Shown: piece after piece, positions 18,159-26,856 of the stretch | How the letters are laid out: each line of letters starts with the position of its first letter | Position numbering within the stretch: the stretch's first letter is position 1 | From: Alteribacter keqinensis | Lineage (GTDB): Bacteria > Bacillota > Bacilli > Bacillales > Salisediminibacteriaceae | Assembly: GCF_003710255.1 (NCBI RefSeq) | Contig: NZ_RHIB01000003.1 | Span: forward strand, 186,001-250,000 | Direction: 5' to 3' | DNA: 64,000 bases | Translations under genes and position numbers: made by a program | The notes under the pieces: generated by a model | Told to the model about the DNA's origin: nothing | Databases searched by the model: none | What the model saw: only the letters and a program-made list of their open reading frames with translations

Positions 18159-19658
18159 ATGTATGGTGACAGCAGGCTAAATGATTATTCATCTCTGAAA
18201 TACGGTTTGACTCGAAGCTTCTTTGAAGGCTACTCTGACCTTACTTATAAAGGGGTTGAAATTCCGACTACATTAATCAGAGTATTTCACCAGTATATTA
18301 AGGTTTACGTAGATAGAAACTACCAAAAAAAGAACAATATCGTAAAACACAGCATGACAGATATGAAACATGTTCAACATGCCCTGACCAGATCTCCAAA
18401 AGTCTATAAAGACCTGTCTCTTTTCCCTAATCGAAAAACTGTCGTTATACCCGCCTCTCTTGTATCGTTTGCGTTAGAAAACTTAAAAAAAGAAAGCATT
18501 ATCCTGATGGCAATTAATGAAGAAGAGGAAAAGATGTTAAACAGCCTTGCGTTACCCCGCAACTTTCAGATATACAGCTATAGAAAAGGTATTACGTCTG
18601 TGAGGCTCCCCAGGAAAACGGTAAACGTTATTAGAAGAAAAGCTTCAAGGATCCATCCTAAAAAAGAAATTAACACCTTGTTTAAAAGAGAAACATTTAA
18701 ATACTGGCTGAATAAACAAATTCCTGTCGCGGTTCGTATCATTACAAGTTTAGACAGGTTGGTAAGAAAGAAGATGATAAAGCTTTTTATTTGTCCGGTA
18801 GAAATAATCAACCCGTGGACCACACTGGGTATCCTGGCTAAAAAATACAACCTTCCGTTTGTTAACATGCCCCAGGTACTCATTTCGGATCGTTCTTTGA
18901 TTCCAACAAGGGCCTCACACCATTTTGCCTGGGGAAGGAACTATAAGCAGTGGCTGGTAAAAAGGGGAGTCCCGGCTTCTTCTGTATTAGAAACAGGAAA
19001 CTTGAACTTTGATAATAAATATCATTCCCGTTCATTCATGACCGCTCACCAATTTGCTGACATTTGCCCGGTGTCCCCGGATCATAAGATATTTGTATTT
19101 ACTTCACAGCCTTTTACAGATCAAACAAATCTTCATATCATCAATTGGATAAAGAGGGTCGAAAAAGAAAACCTACCTGCTCACTTTCTGATACGGCCAC
19201 ATCCGTACGATCATGTTGACTACAGTGAATTTTTCAGCGGCAGCGGGAATGTGAGTATTTCGAATCCCAGGCTCGGACTTTATGATTTACTCCATCACAG
19301 TCATTTTGTAATGACGGTTTCTTCAAACACAGCGATTGAAGGGGCACTTATGAATAATGGAATTATTGTACTGCAGCCCGACATGGATTATCACTATGAG
19401 CATCACAATAACGATTTTAATTCATTCTTAGTGAAGGGGAACGCAGGAAGTGTGATTCAATCCGGTGAATCGCTGTTAAATGTGGTTGAGGATATCCTCC
19501 ATAATCCTGTTTTTGAAAGAGACCTTTTAGAGAAAGCGAAGAAGTTTGTCGGGGAAACGATTAATTTAAACGTAAGGCCTTCCAGAGTTATTCGGTCATT
19601 TATTATAAATCAAATAAACAGCCGGGGGGAAGAACATTGTTTGGAGAAGAGAAGTTGA
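18159..19658 (+). CDS. SpsB/CDP-glycerol transferase-like GT-B protein
   Basis: A 499-residue protein with a variable N-terminal domain starting YSSLKYGLTRSFFEGYS and a C-terminal GT-B-type half with HHFAWGRNYKQWL, FTSQPF, HFLIRPHPYDH and VSSNTAIEGALMNNG, the layout of capsule/CDP-glycerol-type transferases and of B. subtilis SpsB. The RPHP and SSNTAIE motifs would contact the nucleotide-sugar donor. ATG 18159 is preferred (GGAGGT upstream) over ATG 18141. Two paralogues are in the locus (19637 and 22131). It probably transfers a residue in surface-glycan assembly; donor unknown. Confidence 0.78.
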   Translation: MYGDSRLNDYSSLKYGLTRSFFEGYSDLTYKGVEIPTTLIRVFHQYIKVYVDRNYQKKNNIVKHSMTDMKHVQHALTRSPKVYKDLSLFPNRKTVVIPASLVSFALENLKKESIILMAINEEEEKMLNSLALPRNFQIYSYRKGITSVRLPRKTVNVIRRKASRIHPKKEINTLFKRETFKYWLNKQIPVAVRIITSLDRLVRKKMIKLFICPVEIINPWTTLGILAKKYNLPFVNMPQVLISDRSLIPTRASHHFAWGRNYKQWLVKRGVPASSVLETGNLNFDNKYHSRSFMTAHQFADICPVSPDHKIFVFTSQPFTDQTNLHIINWIKRVEKENLPAHFLIRPHPYDHVDYSEFFSGSGNVSISNPRLGLYDLLHHSHFVMTVSSNTAIEGALMNNGIIVLQPDMDYHYEHHNNDFNSFLVKGNAGSVIQSGESLLNVVEDILHNPVFERDLLEKAKKFVGETINLNVRPSRVIRSFIINQINSRGEEHCLEKRS

Positions 19659-21127
19659 ATAATCATTACTTTTTACGCTATGCCCTTACAAAAGAATTTT
19701 TTGATGAATTCAATGGACTTAACTACAGTGGAATTGAACTTCCTACATGTCTTGTAAGGCATTTTCATTTGAGGATAAAAGAATTTGTTGATGAAAACAT
19801 AAGCAATGAACCATTCCTAACCTTTTTAAAATTGAAACATCCTATGCAGTCTGTAAGGGACGCACAACAGGCCCTTTCTCAAAATAAACCTGTAAGAAAA
19901 AAACTTTATAATGCGAACCATTACAAAACCTATCTAATGCCCGGACGTTTTGTTCAACTGGCGCTGGATCATTTTTCAACTGATAAAGTTGTGTTTACAC
20001 TAACAAGTGCAGCTGATACAGAGGCAGTCAAAGGAAAAAAACTGCCCGGTAATTTCTCTACGTTTCAATTAGGTGACCATCTTCCCTCAGTCCATTTACC
20101 TGCCGCCAAAAGAAAACAGTTAAGCCAGTTTATCAATAAAAAGGAGAGTCTGTTATCTGAAAGCCACTTCCTATTTAAAGACCCCTCTTTTTTTACCTGG
20201 TTGAGAGGGTATATCTTCAGGATGGCAAAAATGGTTCATGTATACGAAAGCCTTATCCTGAAAGAGAAGGTCGGAGTGATTATTGATCATGTGGATATTA
20301 CTGTTCCGGGTTGTATTACTTCTCTTATTGGATTAAAATATGATATTCCCTACGTTAGTGTACCTCAGGTGCTAATGACGGACCGTTCCATTATTCCCAG
20401 CCGGGCTGCAAAATATCTGGTTTGGGGAAAGATGTATAAAGCGTGGTTAATCAAACGTGGAATCCATACTTCTAAAATAGAAATTGTGGGAAATATGAAC
20501 TTTGAGTATGCCAGACAGAAGCTGAATACTTCTATAGACGTTGGCGAGTTTAAGAGAAAACACAATATACCGCAAAATCATTACATTGCCACATGGACTA
20601 CCCAGCCTTTTGAAAAAGCGGTAAATGAACAAGTGCTGGACTGGCTGAAAAAGACAGAGATGCTTCCTTTAACGTTTATTATTCGCCCCCACCCCTCCGA
20701 CAATTCAGACTATAAACAATTAGCGGGGAAAAAAGGAAATTTCCTAATACTCTCCAGGGAAGACATGGAGCTATATGACAATTTATATGTTACTGATTTT
20801 CTGTTAACGATATCATCAAATACCGCTATTGAAGCAGCAATCATGAAGAAACCGCTCATTGTATTAAAACCCCGTATCCCTTACCATTACGAATTAAATA
20901 ATAACTCCTTTAACTATTTTTTGGAGAATGCCTCTGCTGGAATTGTCGTTAAAGAAAGCGCGGAATTGAAAAGAGAGATAGAGAGGTTAATACAGGACAA
21001 AGCCTACTATACAAAAACATACAATCAAGGTCAAAGCTTTCTTAAATCAATGATTTCACCGGAGAAATCACCCTCTATGGTAATAAGCCGCATTCTGCGG
21101 GAACTCAATGAGAAAAAATCAACATAA
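19637..21127 (+). CDS. SpsB/CDP-glycerol transferase-like GT-B protein, second copy
   Basis: A 496-residue paralogue of the preceding gene. Both share N-terminal LRYALTKEFFDEFNGLNYSG and the C-terminal series YLVWGKMYKAWLIKRG, TWTTQPF, FIIRPHPSDNSDY and ISSNTAIEAAIMKKP. The start is TTG 19637 with GGGGGA six bases upstream, inside the 3' end of the previous gene; TTG 19655 is an alternative. It is the last gene of the eight-gene operon and is closed by a terminator at 21180. The role is inferred as transfer of a glycan or polyol phosphate residue. Confidence 0.78.
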   Translation: MFGEEKLNNHYFLRYALTKEFFDEFNGLNYSGIELPTCLVRHFHLRIKEFVDENISNEPFLTFLKLKHPMQSVRDAQQALSQNKPVRKKLYNANHYKTYLMPGRFVQLALDHFSTDKVVFTLTSAADTEAVKGKKLPGNFSTFQLGDHLPSVHLPAAKRKQLSQFINKKESLLSESHFLFKDPSFFTWLRGYIFRMAKMVHVYESLILKEKVGVIIDHVDITVPGCITSLIGLKYDIPYVSVPQVLMTDRSIIPSRAAKYLVWGKMYKAWLIKRGIHTSKIEIVGNMNFEYARQKLNTSIDVGEFKRKHNIPQNHYIATWTTQPFEKAVNEQVLDWLKKTEMLPLTFIIRPHPSDNSDYKQLAGKKGNFLILSREDMELYDNLYVTDFLLTISSNTAIEAAIMKKPLIVLKPRIPYHYELNNNSFNYFLENASAGIVVKESAELKREIERLIQDKAYYTKTYNQGQSFLKSMISPEKSPSMVISRILRELNEKKST

Positions 21128-21179
21128 GCAATATCATAGCGTATATTCTGAATTAATTCCTTTTGAGCTGCAATTTAAA

Positions 21180-21206
21180 AAAGCCTGCCAAAGGGCGGGC
21201 TTTTTA
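21180..21206. terminator. Bidirectional terminator between convergent glycan operons
   Basis: AAAGCCTGCC / GGCGGGCTTTTT stem with A and T tracts on both sides, serving the plus-strand operon that ends at 21127 and the minus-strand gene that ends at 21246. Confidence 0.85.
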
Positions 21207-21245
21207 CGATTCAGTTATAAATTGAACTTTTCTGTATGGGAGGAT

Positions 21246-21866
21246 TCAAATGCGCCGGATGATCCTGGCGGGAACCCCGACAGCCATACTATCTTCCGGT
21301 ATATCTGAAATAATGACAGCCCCTGCACCAATTTTGCAATTTCTTCCGACCTTTATCCCCGGAATGATGATCGCTCCTGTCCCGATGTCGGTCTCTTTAC
21401 CGACTTCTACGTTACCGGCCAAATGACACCCCGGCCCAATATTAACAAAGTCGGAAATAGAACAATCATGATCAATAGTGGCGGCTGTGTTAATGATGCA
21501 ACATTTGCCTATCGTGCTGCATGAGTTTATTATTGCCCCTCCAACCACTATGGACCCATGACCGATGTCAACAGATTTTTCTATGATACTTCCAGGATGA
21601 ACTAATGTTTTCAATGGCAGATTATGCTCTGTCAGTTCTTTTTCAAACCTCTTTCTCTTTTGAATGTCACCAAGGGCAATATGCCAATGGTGAATTTTTT
21701 CCTGCATTGATAATAAGGAATGAAGGTCTGCGGGGAATAGTTGATAGTCCTTGAAAAAGGAATTGGATGAATCAGAGAAGAAAACGATTTTCTCATTGGA
21801 ACAACAACGCTGAATGATAGCAACTGCGGTTTTTGCATGCCCGCCTGCACCTATAACACCAATCAT
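21246..21866 (-). CDS. NeuD-type sugar acetyltransferase (LegH/PglD-like left-handed beta-helix)
   Basis: A 206-residue acyltransferase with an N-terminal Rossmann-like part (MIGVIGAGGHAKTAV) and a C-terminal left-handed beta-helix of hexapeptide repeats (IGHGSIVVGGAIIN, IGTGAIIIPGIKVGRN, GAGAVIISDIPED, GVPARIIRRI). The catalytic His is probably in AATIDHDCSI. In legionaminic acid synthesis this class acetylates the 4-amino group of the nucleotide sugar after the LegC aminotransferase. GGAGATAAT precedes the ATG. It is the last gene of a minus-strand group with the dehydratase. Confidence 0.88.
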   Translation of the reverse strand: MIGVIGAGGHAKTAVAIIQRCCSNEKIVFFSDSSNSFFKDYQLFPADLHSLLSMQEKIHHWHIALGDIQKRKRFEKELTEHNLPLKTLVHPGSIIEKSVDIGHGSIVVGGAIINSCSTIGKCCIINTAATIDHDCSISDFVNIGPGCHLAGNVEVGKETDIGTGAIIIPGIKVGRNCKIGAGAVIISDIPEDSMAVGVPARIIRRI

Positions 21867-21892
21867 TTTTATTATCTCCTAAAATGGTAGTT

Positions 21893-22063
21893 TTACTGAT
21901 GACCATAAGTATGTTTTTCTACACTACATCCACAGCTCATCAGTTTTAAGGTCTTTACTATTTTACCGGGGAGCTTTTCAGGTCCGCCGGTAACAGAAAT
22001 AACCCTCATCACTGCAAAAGCCAATCGATTTCTATGCTTAAATATCCTCGTATATAGCTGCAT
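21893..22063 (-). CDS. Possible 56-residue small protein upstream of the acetyltransferase
   Basis: An ATG-initiated frame of 56 codons lies 26 bases before the acetyltransferase gene on the same strand. The protein contains VISVTGGPEKLPGKIVKTL and a Cys-Gly-Cys near the C-terminus. It has no strong ribosome site, and a perfect ATGCAG-type hairpin (22050-22078) covers its start. I do not recognise a family. It may be a genuine short gene, a leader, or the remnant of a longer gene; the composition looks protein-like but the evidence is thin. Confidence 0.3.
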   Translation of the reverse strand: MQLYTRIFKHRNRLAFAVMRVISVTGGPEKLPGKIVKTLKLMSCGCSVEKHTYGHQ

Positions 22064-22130
22064 AAAATGCAGTTATACAGAAAGGAAGAATGTGAGAAAA
22101 TCACTCATGACAGTTGACGGAAAAATTAGT

Positions 22131-23456
22131 TCATCTTAAATAGTATTCAAGCCCGGGCGCCTTTTGTCCGTAATCTTTTAAATCGTCTCGGACATTTGTT
22201 TTTACCAGGCTATCATTTGTGAGGATCAGGCTTTTAAACAATCTTTCGTACTGAACCTGTTTCGTCCCGCATACCGGGTTATTCTTTAAAAAATAAAAAA
22301 AGGAGGGATTATTCGAATAATAAATAACCGGTTTCCCAAGCAGGAGTGCCTCGTATCCTACTGTGGAAAAGGATGTAACAACCAAGTCCGCCTGCTCAAT
22401 CAGGTCGTATAAAGGTACACTTCCATGGGGGAGTAGGGTTGTCATCTTGGGAGTGATGATTTTCCTCAGACGGTGGCCGGATTGAGCCGGGTGCAGCTTC
22501 ACAGTCAGGTGCAGGTGTTTACTGAACTTCTCAGCTGCTGCTTCAATTGTTTTTATCATTCTCTTATTGAACCTGTGACTAAGAGGCTGCAAAGCGATAA
22601 GCACCTGTTTTTTTGATGATTTCTTAATGTTGGTCTTTTTAGACCTTACATTATCCTGAAATGAGGGCTGAACTACGTGTATCAAGTGTGAGGGGGCACC
22701 GTGGGACTGGAGATATTGTTTATGCGAATTTCCCCAGACAAGGTGTACATCTGCGTTTACAGGAAGATGACCTTCCTCTCCCAGGAGACCGTGCTGGTAA
22801 TTGATGGTCGGTATCATTCTGCTCTGGGCAAATGTCGTTACCAGGGCACCGTGACAATTGATCGTTGAACCGTACAACGTCTTTTTAATAGGATGATACT
22901 CAAACAAGCTGTGAAGTCTTTTAATATTACTCATAAATTTAGCTGCCTTTTTCTTCATCCATGTAACAAATAAAGGACTCCTTAAAAATGGCGGTGTATT
23001 TTCTGCATTTGTAATGATCGCAATCTCATTCATAGCTTTTTGTTCTTCTTCAAGAGGCAGCTTTGTTTGTGGCAGTTTAGGAAGATAGTAAAGAGGGCGG
23101 CAGGAAGGGTTCTTCATTGCTTTGTTATATTCACTTTTAGTATGAGCTAAATAGACAACGCTTATATTATTGTTCTTCGGGATTAGTGGTGCCAGCTCAG
23201 CACGTACCAAGATGGAGCCTGACAGGTTAAAGTTGGAACGGGAACGGCCGTTTATCAGGTAAGGTGAACATGCTTTGTGAATCTGATGAGTAAACTTTTC
23301 CCTGCCGGTGGCCGCTGTCTTTTTATGAGCGGAAACAAATAATTGAAAATCCCTGAATAATGGAAGCGAAACAGGAACACCAGCATAAGTTACTGTTGAA
23401 AACGCCCTCAGGAAGTCGATTGATTGGCTCCAAAGTATTTTGGATTTATCAGCCAT
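22131..23456 (-). CDS. SpsB/CDP-glycerol transferase-like protein, third copy
   Basis: A 441-residue relative of the genes at 18159 and 19637. Shared features are the N-terminal ILWSQSIDFLRAFSTVTYAG, the central TINYQHGLLGEEG and VHLVWGNSHKQYL, LTVKLHPAQSGH and VVTSFSTVGYEALLLGKPVIYY. The last motif corresponds to SSNTAIEA in the other copies, with a more typical capsule-type sequence. The start codon overlaps the dehydratase stop in TAATG, so the two are translationally coupled. Probably a glycan-assembling transferase; donor and acceptor unknown. Confidence 0.78.
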   Translation of the reverse strand: MADKSKILWSQSIDFLRAFSTVTYAGVPVSLPLFRDFQLFVSAHKKTAATGREKFTHQIHKACSPYLINGRSRSNFNLSGSILVRAELAPLIPKNNNISVVYLAHTKSEYNKAMKNPSCRPLYYLPKLPQTKLPLEEEQKAMNEIAIITNAENTPPFLRSPLFVTWMKKKAAKFMSNIKRLHSLFEYHPIKKTLYGSTINCHGALVTTFAQSRMIPTINYQHGLLGEEGHLPVNADVHLVWGNSHKQYLQSHGAPSHLIHVVQPSFQDNVRSKKTNIKKSSKKQVLIALQPLSHRFNKRMIKTIEAAAEKFSKHLHLTVKLHPAQSGHRLRKIITPKMTTLLPHGSVPLYDLIEQADLVVTSFSTVGYEALLLGKPVIYYSNNPSFFYFLKNNPVCGTKQVQYERLFKSLILTNDSLVKTNVRDDLKDYGQKAPGLEYYLR

Positions 23457-24472
23457 TACCAGGTATCCTCCAGGGTCTCAATCATCTTAAGAATATCATC
23501 CTTACTCAAAAATTCCAGCTTATCAGAACGAATCATGGGGGAAGGACATGATCGAAATGGGAGGATGTCTTTGCCTTTCTGTGGAAGAATGACATATAAT
23601 TCATCGTTTTCAACTACATGGTTCACTTCGTGGTCATAGATTAATTCTTCGAATAGTTTCTCGCCGGGACGGCTGCCAACAACCTGTACAGTTAAGTTGG
23701 TTACTCCTTTATTTGCATAATGGCTTTGAATAACTTCTGCCAATGTCAGAATCCTGATGGCTTTCATTTTAAAAATAAACGTTTCACCGCCCCGGGAAAA
23801 GTAAATAGATTTTAGCGTCAGATTCGCTGCATTTGAAATACTCATAATGAATCGAGTCATGCCCGGGTCAGTGACAGTCAGGGGTTTCCCATCTTTAGCC
23901 TGTTTCATAAATAAAGGAATAACAGAACCTCGCGAGTTAATAACATTACCAAATCGCACGGAGCAGAAAACAGTTTCTTTATTGTTCAGCTTGGTGTTTG
24001 CGTTAGTAAACATCTTTTCTGAAATAAACTTGGTTGCTCCCATCGTGTTTGTGGGGTTAACGGCTTTATCTGTACTGACATTTACTACTTTTTTTACATT
24101 ATTGAAAATACATGCCCGTATAACATTTTCACTTCCGATTATATTCGTTTTGACTGCTTCAAACGGGTTTTCTTCACAGATGGGTACTTGTTTTAATGCT
24201 GCGACATGGAAGACGAAGTCGGTTCCTCTGGTTGCGTATTCGATTGAGTCATAATCACGAATATCTCCTAAAAGAAAGAATAGATTTTTATAAGTTAAAT
24301 ACTTTTGTTTCATTAAATACTGCTTACTGTCATCTTTACTAAAGATGACTATTTTTTTTGGCTGGTAACTAAGTAAGGAAGATACGATTTGTTCTCCTAT
24401 TGAGCCAGTACCACCTGTAACCAGTATTGTTTTATCTTTAAAGAATTGTTTTAATTCAGGTAGATTTTCCAC
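23456..24472 (-). CDS. Nucleotide-sugar 4,6-dehydratase (LegB/PglF/CapD-like)
   Basis: A 338-residue extended-SDR enzyme that converts UDP- or GDP-GlcNAc to the 4-keto-6-deoxy sugar. It has VTGGTGSIGEQIV at the N-terminus, FHVAALKQVPICEENPFEAV, and VSTDKAVNPTNTMGATK, the short-form CapD/PglF signature with Met in place of the active-site Tyr of classic SDRs. Later VRFGNVINSRGSVIPLF and GSRPGEKLFEEL are family-specific. Start: GTG 24472, with GAGGTGA eight bases upstream. It heads a minus-strand operon with the third GT and the acetyltransferase and catalyses the first committed step of the nonulosonate pathway. Confidence 0.9.
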   Translation of the reverse strand: MENLPELKQFFKDKTILVTGGTGSIGEQIVSSLLSYQPKKIVIFSKDDSKQYLMKQKYLTYKNLFFLLGDIRDYDSIEYATRGTDFVFHVAALKQVPICEENPFEAVKTNIIGSENVIRACIFNNVKKVVNVSTDKAVNPTNTMGATKFISEKMFTNANTKLNNKETVFCSVRFGNVINSRGSVIPLFMKQAKDGKPLTVTDPGMTRFIMSISNAANLTLKSIYFSRGGETFIFKMKAIRILTLAEVIQSHYANKGVTNLTVQVVGSRPGEKLFEELIYDHEVNHVVENDELYVILPQKGKDILPFRSCPSPMIRSDKLEFLSKDDILKMIETLEDTW

Positions 24473-24508
24473 CTGGCTTTCACCTCTGGTCTATGGGATA
24501 CACATTTA

Positions 24509-24536
24509 TAAAGTATGCGAGCAGGGATGATGTTGT
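24509..24536 (-). promoter_or_regulatory. Sigma-K-like promoter of the dehydratase operon
   Basis: On the minus strand CATACTTTA (CATANNNTA, 24509-24517) follows an AC dinucleotide (24535-24536) after 17 bases, about 37 bases before the GTG start. This fits the mother-cell sigma-K pattern. It was found by eye only. Confidence 0.4.
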
Positions 24537-24676
24537 CCTGGTTAGTTATCTAATTTAATTGTATAGAATACAAAAAGTGGATAATAGAGTCACTTGTCCG
24601 GGGCAATTAATAGAAATCTACATTTAATAACATAAGTGTAATGGAATAAAATGTGGAAACAGGAAGGACCTGATGA

Positions 24677-25801
24677 ATGATGTTTATCCCTTTATCCAAA
24701 CCTGACATATCCGATTTGGAAAGAAGATATGTAAGTGAAGTTTTAAACTCCGGTCAACTTAGTATCGGAGAGAAAACGATTAAGTTTGAATCTTTATTTA
24801 AGGAGAAACTTAAGGCGGGATTTGCAATAGCTATGAACAGTGGAACGAGTGCTTTGCATGTGGCTGTTAAAGCACTTGGTTTAAAAGAAGGCGACGAGGT
24901 TATTACGACGCCATACAGTTTCATTGCTTCCGGAAACTGCCTTTTATATGAAAGAATTACACCGGTGTTTGTTGATATAGACCCACAAACGCTCAATATT
25001 GATCCTAAAAGGATAGAAAGTGCTGTTACGTCCAGGACAAAAGCAATTTTAGTAGTGCATATATTCGGCCAGCCCTGTGATATGACAACGATTATGGAAG
25101 TCGCCTCTAATTACGGGCTGAAAGTCATTGAAGACGCTTGTGAAGCAATTGGTGCAAAATGGAACGGTAAGCCTGTCGGAACAATCGGTGATGCAGGAGT
25201 ATTTGCTTTTTATCCTAATAAGCAAATTACAACAGGAGAAGGGGGAATGCTGGTCACAGAAAGTGAAGACGCGGCGCTAACTGCAAGGGCTCTTCGCAAC
25301 CAGGGAAGAAGTGCGTCAAGCGGGTGGCTTGACCATGAATATGTCGGTTACAATTACAGAATTTCTGAGCTGCAGGCAGCACTGGGTGTTGGTCAGATGG
25401 AACGTCTTGAGCACATTCTTCAAAAGAGAGAAAATGTCGCTGAACGTTACTCTGAGTTGTTGCAACGATATCAGGTGGAAGTTACAACTCCGAAAGTTTT
25501 ACCCGCATGTTCAATGAGCTGGTTCGTATACATTGTGATACTGCCTAAAACCACAGACAGAAACAAGATCATCAGTCACCTGCTGGAAAAAGGAATACAA
25601 GCGAAACCCTATTTTCCATCCATTCATAAACAAACCAGTTACGTCAATCAATTTGGTTCTCAGTCGGGTAAATTCCCGGTAAGTGAAGAAATGTCAGAGC
25701 GGACACTTGCCATTCCCTTCTTTTCCAATATGCAGTTCCATGAGCAGGAATATGTGATAAGACACTTAAAAACAGCGCTTGATACAGAAGGGGAGCGTTA
25801 A
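24677..25801 (+). CDS. PLP-dependent sugar aminotransferase (LegC-like, DegT/DnrJ/EryC1/StrS)
   Basis: A 374-residue aminotransferase that would aminate the 4-keto sugar made by the dehydratase, using glutamate. PLP-binding features are NSGTSALHVAVKALGL near residue 54, IEDACEAIGAKWNGKPVGT, and YPNKQITTGEGG with the Schiff-base lysine at about residue 182. The C-terminus has the LPKTTDRNKIISHLLEKGIQ block typical of the fold. B. subtilis SpsC is a homologue in spore polysaccharide synthesis. GGAAGG precedes the double ATG. It is the first of three coupled nonulosonate genes. Confidence 0.92.
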   Translation: MMFIPLSKPDISDLERRYVSEVLNSGQLSIGEKTIKFESLFKEKLKAGFAIAMNSGTSALHVAVKALGLKEGDEVITTPYSFIASGNCLLYERITPVFVDIDPQTLNIDPKRIESAVTSRTKAILVVHIFGQPCDMTTIMEVASNYGLKVIEDACEAIGAKWNGKPVGTIGDAGVFAFYPNKQITTGEGGMLVTESEDAALTARALRNQGRSASSGWLDHEYVGYNYRISELQAALGVGQMERLEHILQKRENVAERYSELLQRYQVEVTTPKVLPACSMSWFVYIVILPKTTDRNKIISHLLEKGIQAKPYFPSIHKQTSYVNQFGSQSGKFPVSEEMSERTLAIPFFSNMQFHEQEYVIRHLKTALDTEGER

Positions 25802-25803
25802 CC

Positions 25804-26856
25804 ATGCCACTTCAAATTGGAGGGAAAATGGTAGGCAAAGAAAGCCCGATGTTTATTATTGCGGAAATAGGAGTCAATCACAACGGATCCTATGAGATGG
25901 CAAAAAAACTTGTTATAAAGGCTTGTGAAGCAGGAGCGGATGCTGTTAAATTCCAAACCTATGAAACAGACGCATTGGTTTCCGAAGAAGCAGCGCTTGT
26001 AAATTATCAGAAAAAAGGGATGTATTCCTCTCAAAGAGAAATGCTTAAATCGTATCAACTCTCCAAAAAAGAGTTTAAAAGGTTAAAAGTATTTTGCGAT
26101 AAAAAGGGAATTGTGTTTTTATCTACGCCTTTTGATGTAACAAGTGCCAGATTGCTAAAAGAAATGAATGTGGATGCCATAAAGGTTGGAAGCGGTGATC
26201 TTACCTATTATCATCTTTTAAAAGAATTGGCCGGTTACAAAATACCGTTAATCCTCTCAAGTGGAATGGCAAGCTTAGAAGAAATCAGAAAGGCTGTATC
26301 TTTTCTTGGAAACTCAGCAGAAGTCGCTATACTCCATTGTACTTCTGCCTATCCGGCACCATTTAAAGACCTTCATCTTAATGTCATCCAAACGCTTAAA
26401 CGGGTATTCAACTGTCCTATTGGCTACTCAGATCATTCCCTTGGTCTTGAAGTTCCATTTGCTGTTGCAGCGATGGGGTATAACATCATTGAAAAACATT
26501 TTACCCTTGGGCGGGACCTGGAAGGACCAGACCATCAAGCTTCGTTGATGCCGGATGAGTTTGCCAGAATGGTTGCAGGTATTAGAGCCATCGAGAGCGC
26601 TTTAGGTTCAGAAGAAAAAGTAACGAGACCTTCAGAACTGGAGACCAGGATACTGGTCAGGCGCGGTATTTATCTGAACGGAGATTATCCGCCGGGACAC
26701 GTTATTCATGAAGAGGACCTTTTATTCCTTCGGCCTGAAGGGAACATAAGCGCTTCTAGTTACCTTGATGTTATTGGTAAGAAATTACAAGTAGCAAAAA
26801 GCAGTGGAGATGCCCTCAGGTGGACAGATTTAGAGATGGTATCCTATGACAAGTAA
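25804..26856 (+). CDS. neuB: Legionaminate/N-acetylneuraminate synthase (NeuB/LegI/SpsE family)
   Basis: A 350-residue enzyme that condenses phosphoenolpyruvate with a 2,4-diacetamido hexose to form the nonulosonic acid. The TIM-barrel part has FIIAEIGVNHNGS, AVKFQTYETDALV, the metal-binding HCTSAYPAPFKDLHL and GYSDHSLG, then IIEKHFTLGRDLEGPDHQASL, all diagnostic of NeuB. The C-terminal SAF (antifreeze-like) domain starts near residue 285 (VRRGIYLNG). It begins two bases after the aminotransferase stop and overlaps the next gene by 11 bases. By context it is a legionaminate synthase, not a true Neu5Ac synthase. Confidence 0.94.
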   Translation: MPLQIGGKMVGKESPMFIIAEIGVNHNGSYEMAKKLVIKACEAGADAVKFQTYETDALVSEEAALVNYQKKGMYSSQREMLKSYQLSKKEFKRLKVFCDKKGIVFLSTPFDVTSARLLKEMNVDAIKVGSGDLTYYHLLKELAGYKIPLILSSGMASLEEIRKAVSFLGNSAEVAILHCTSAYPAPFKDLHLNVIQTLKRVFNCPIGYSDHSLGLEVPFAVAAMGYNIIEKHFTLGRDLEGPDHQASLMPDEFARMVAGIRAIESALGSEEKVTRPSELETRILVRRGIYLNGDYPPGHVIHEEDLLFLRPEGNISASSYLDVIGKKLQVAKSSGDALRWTDLEMVSYDK

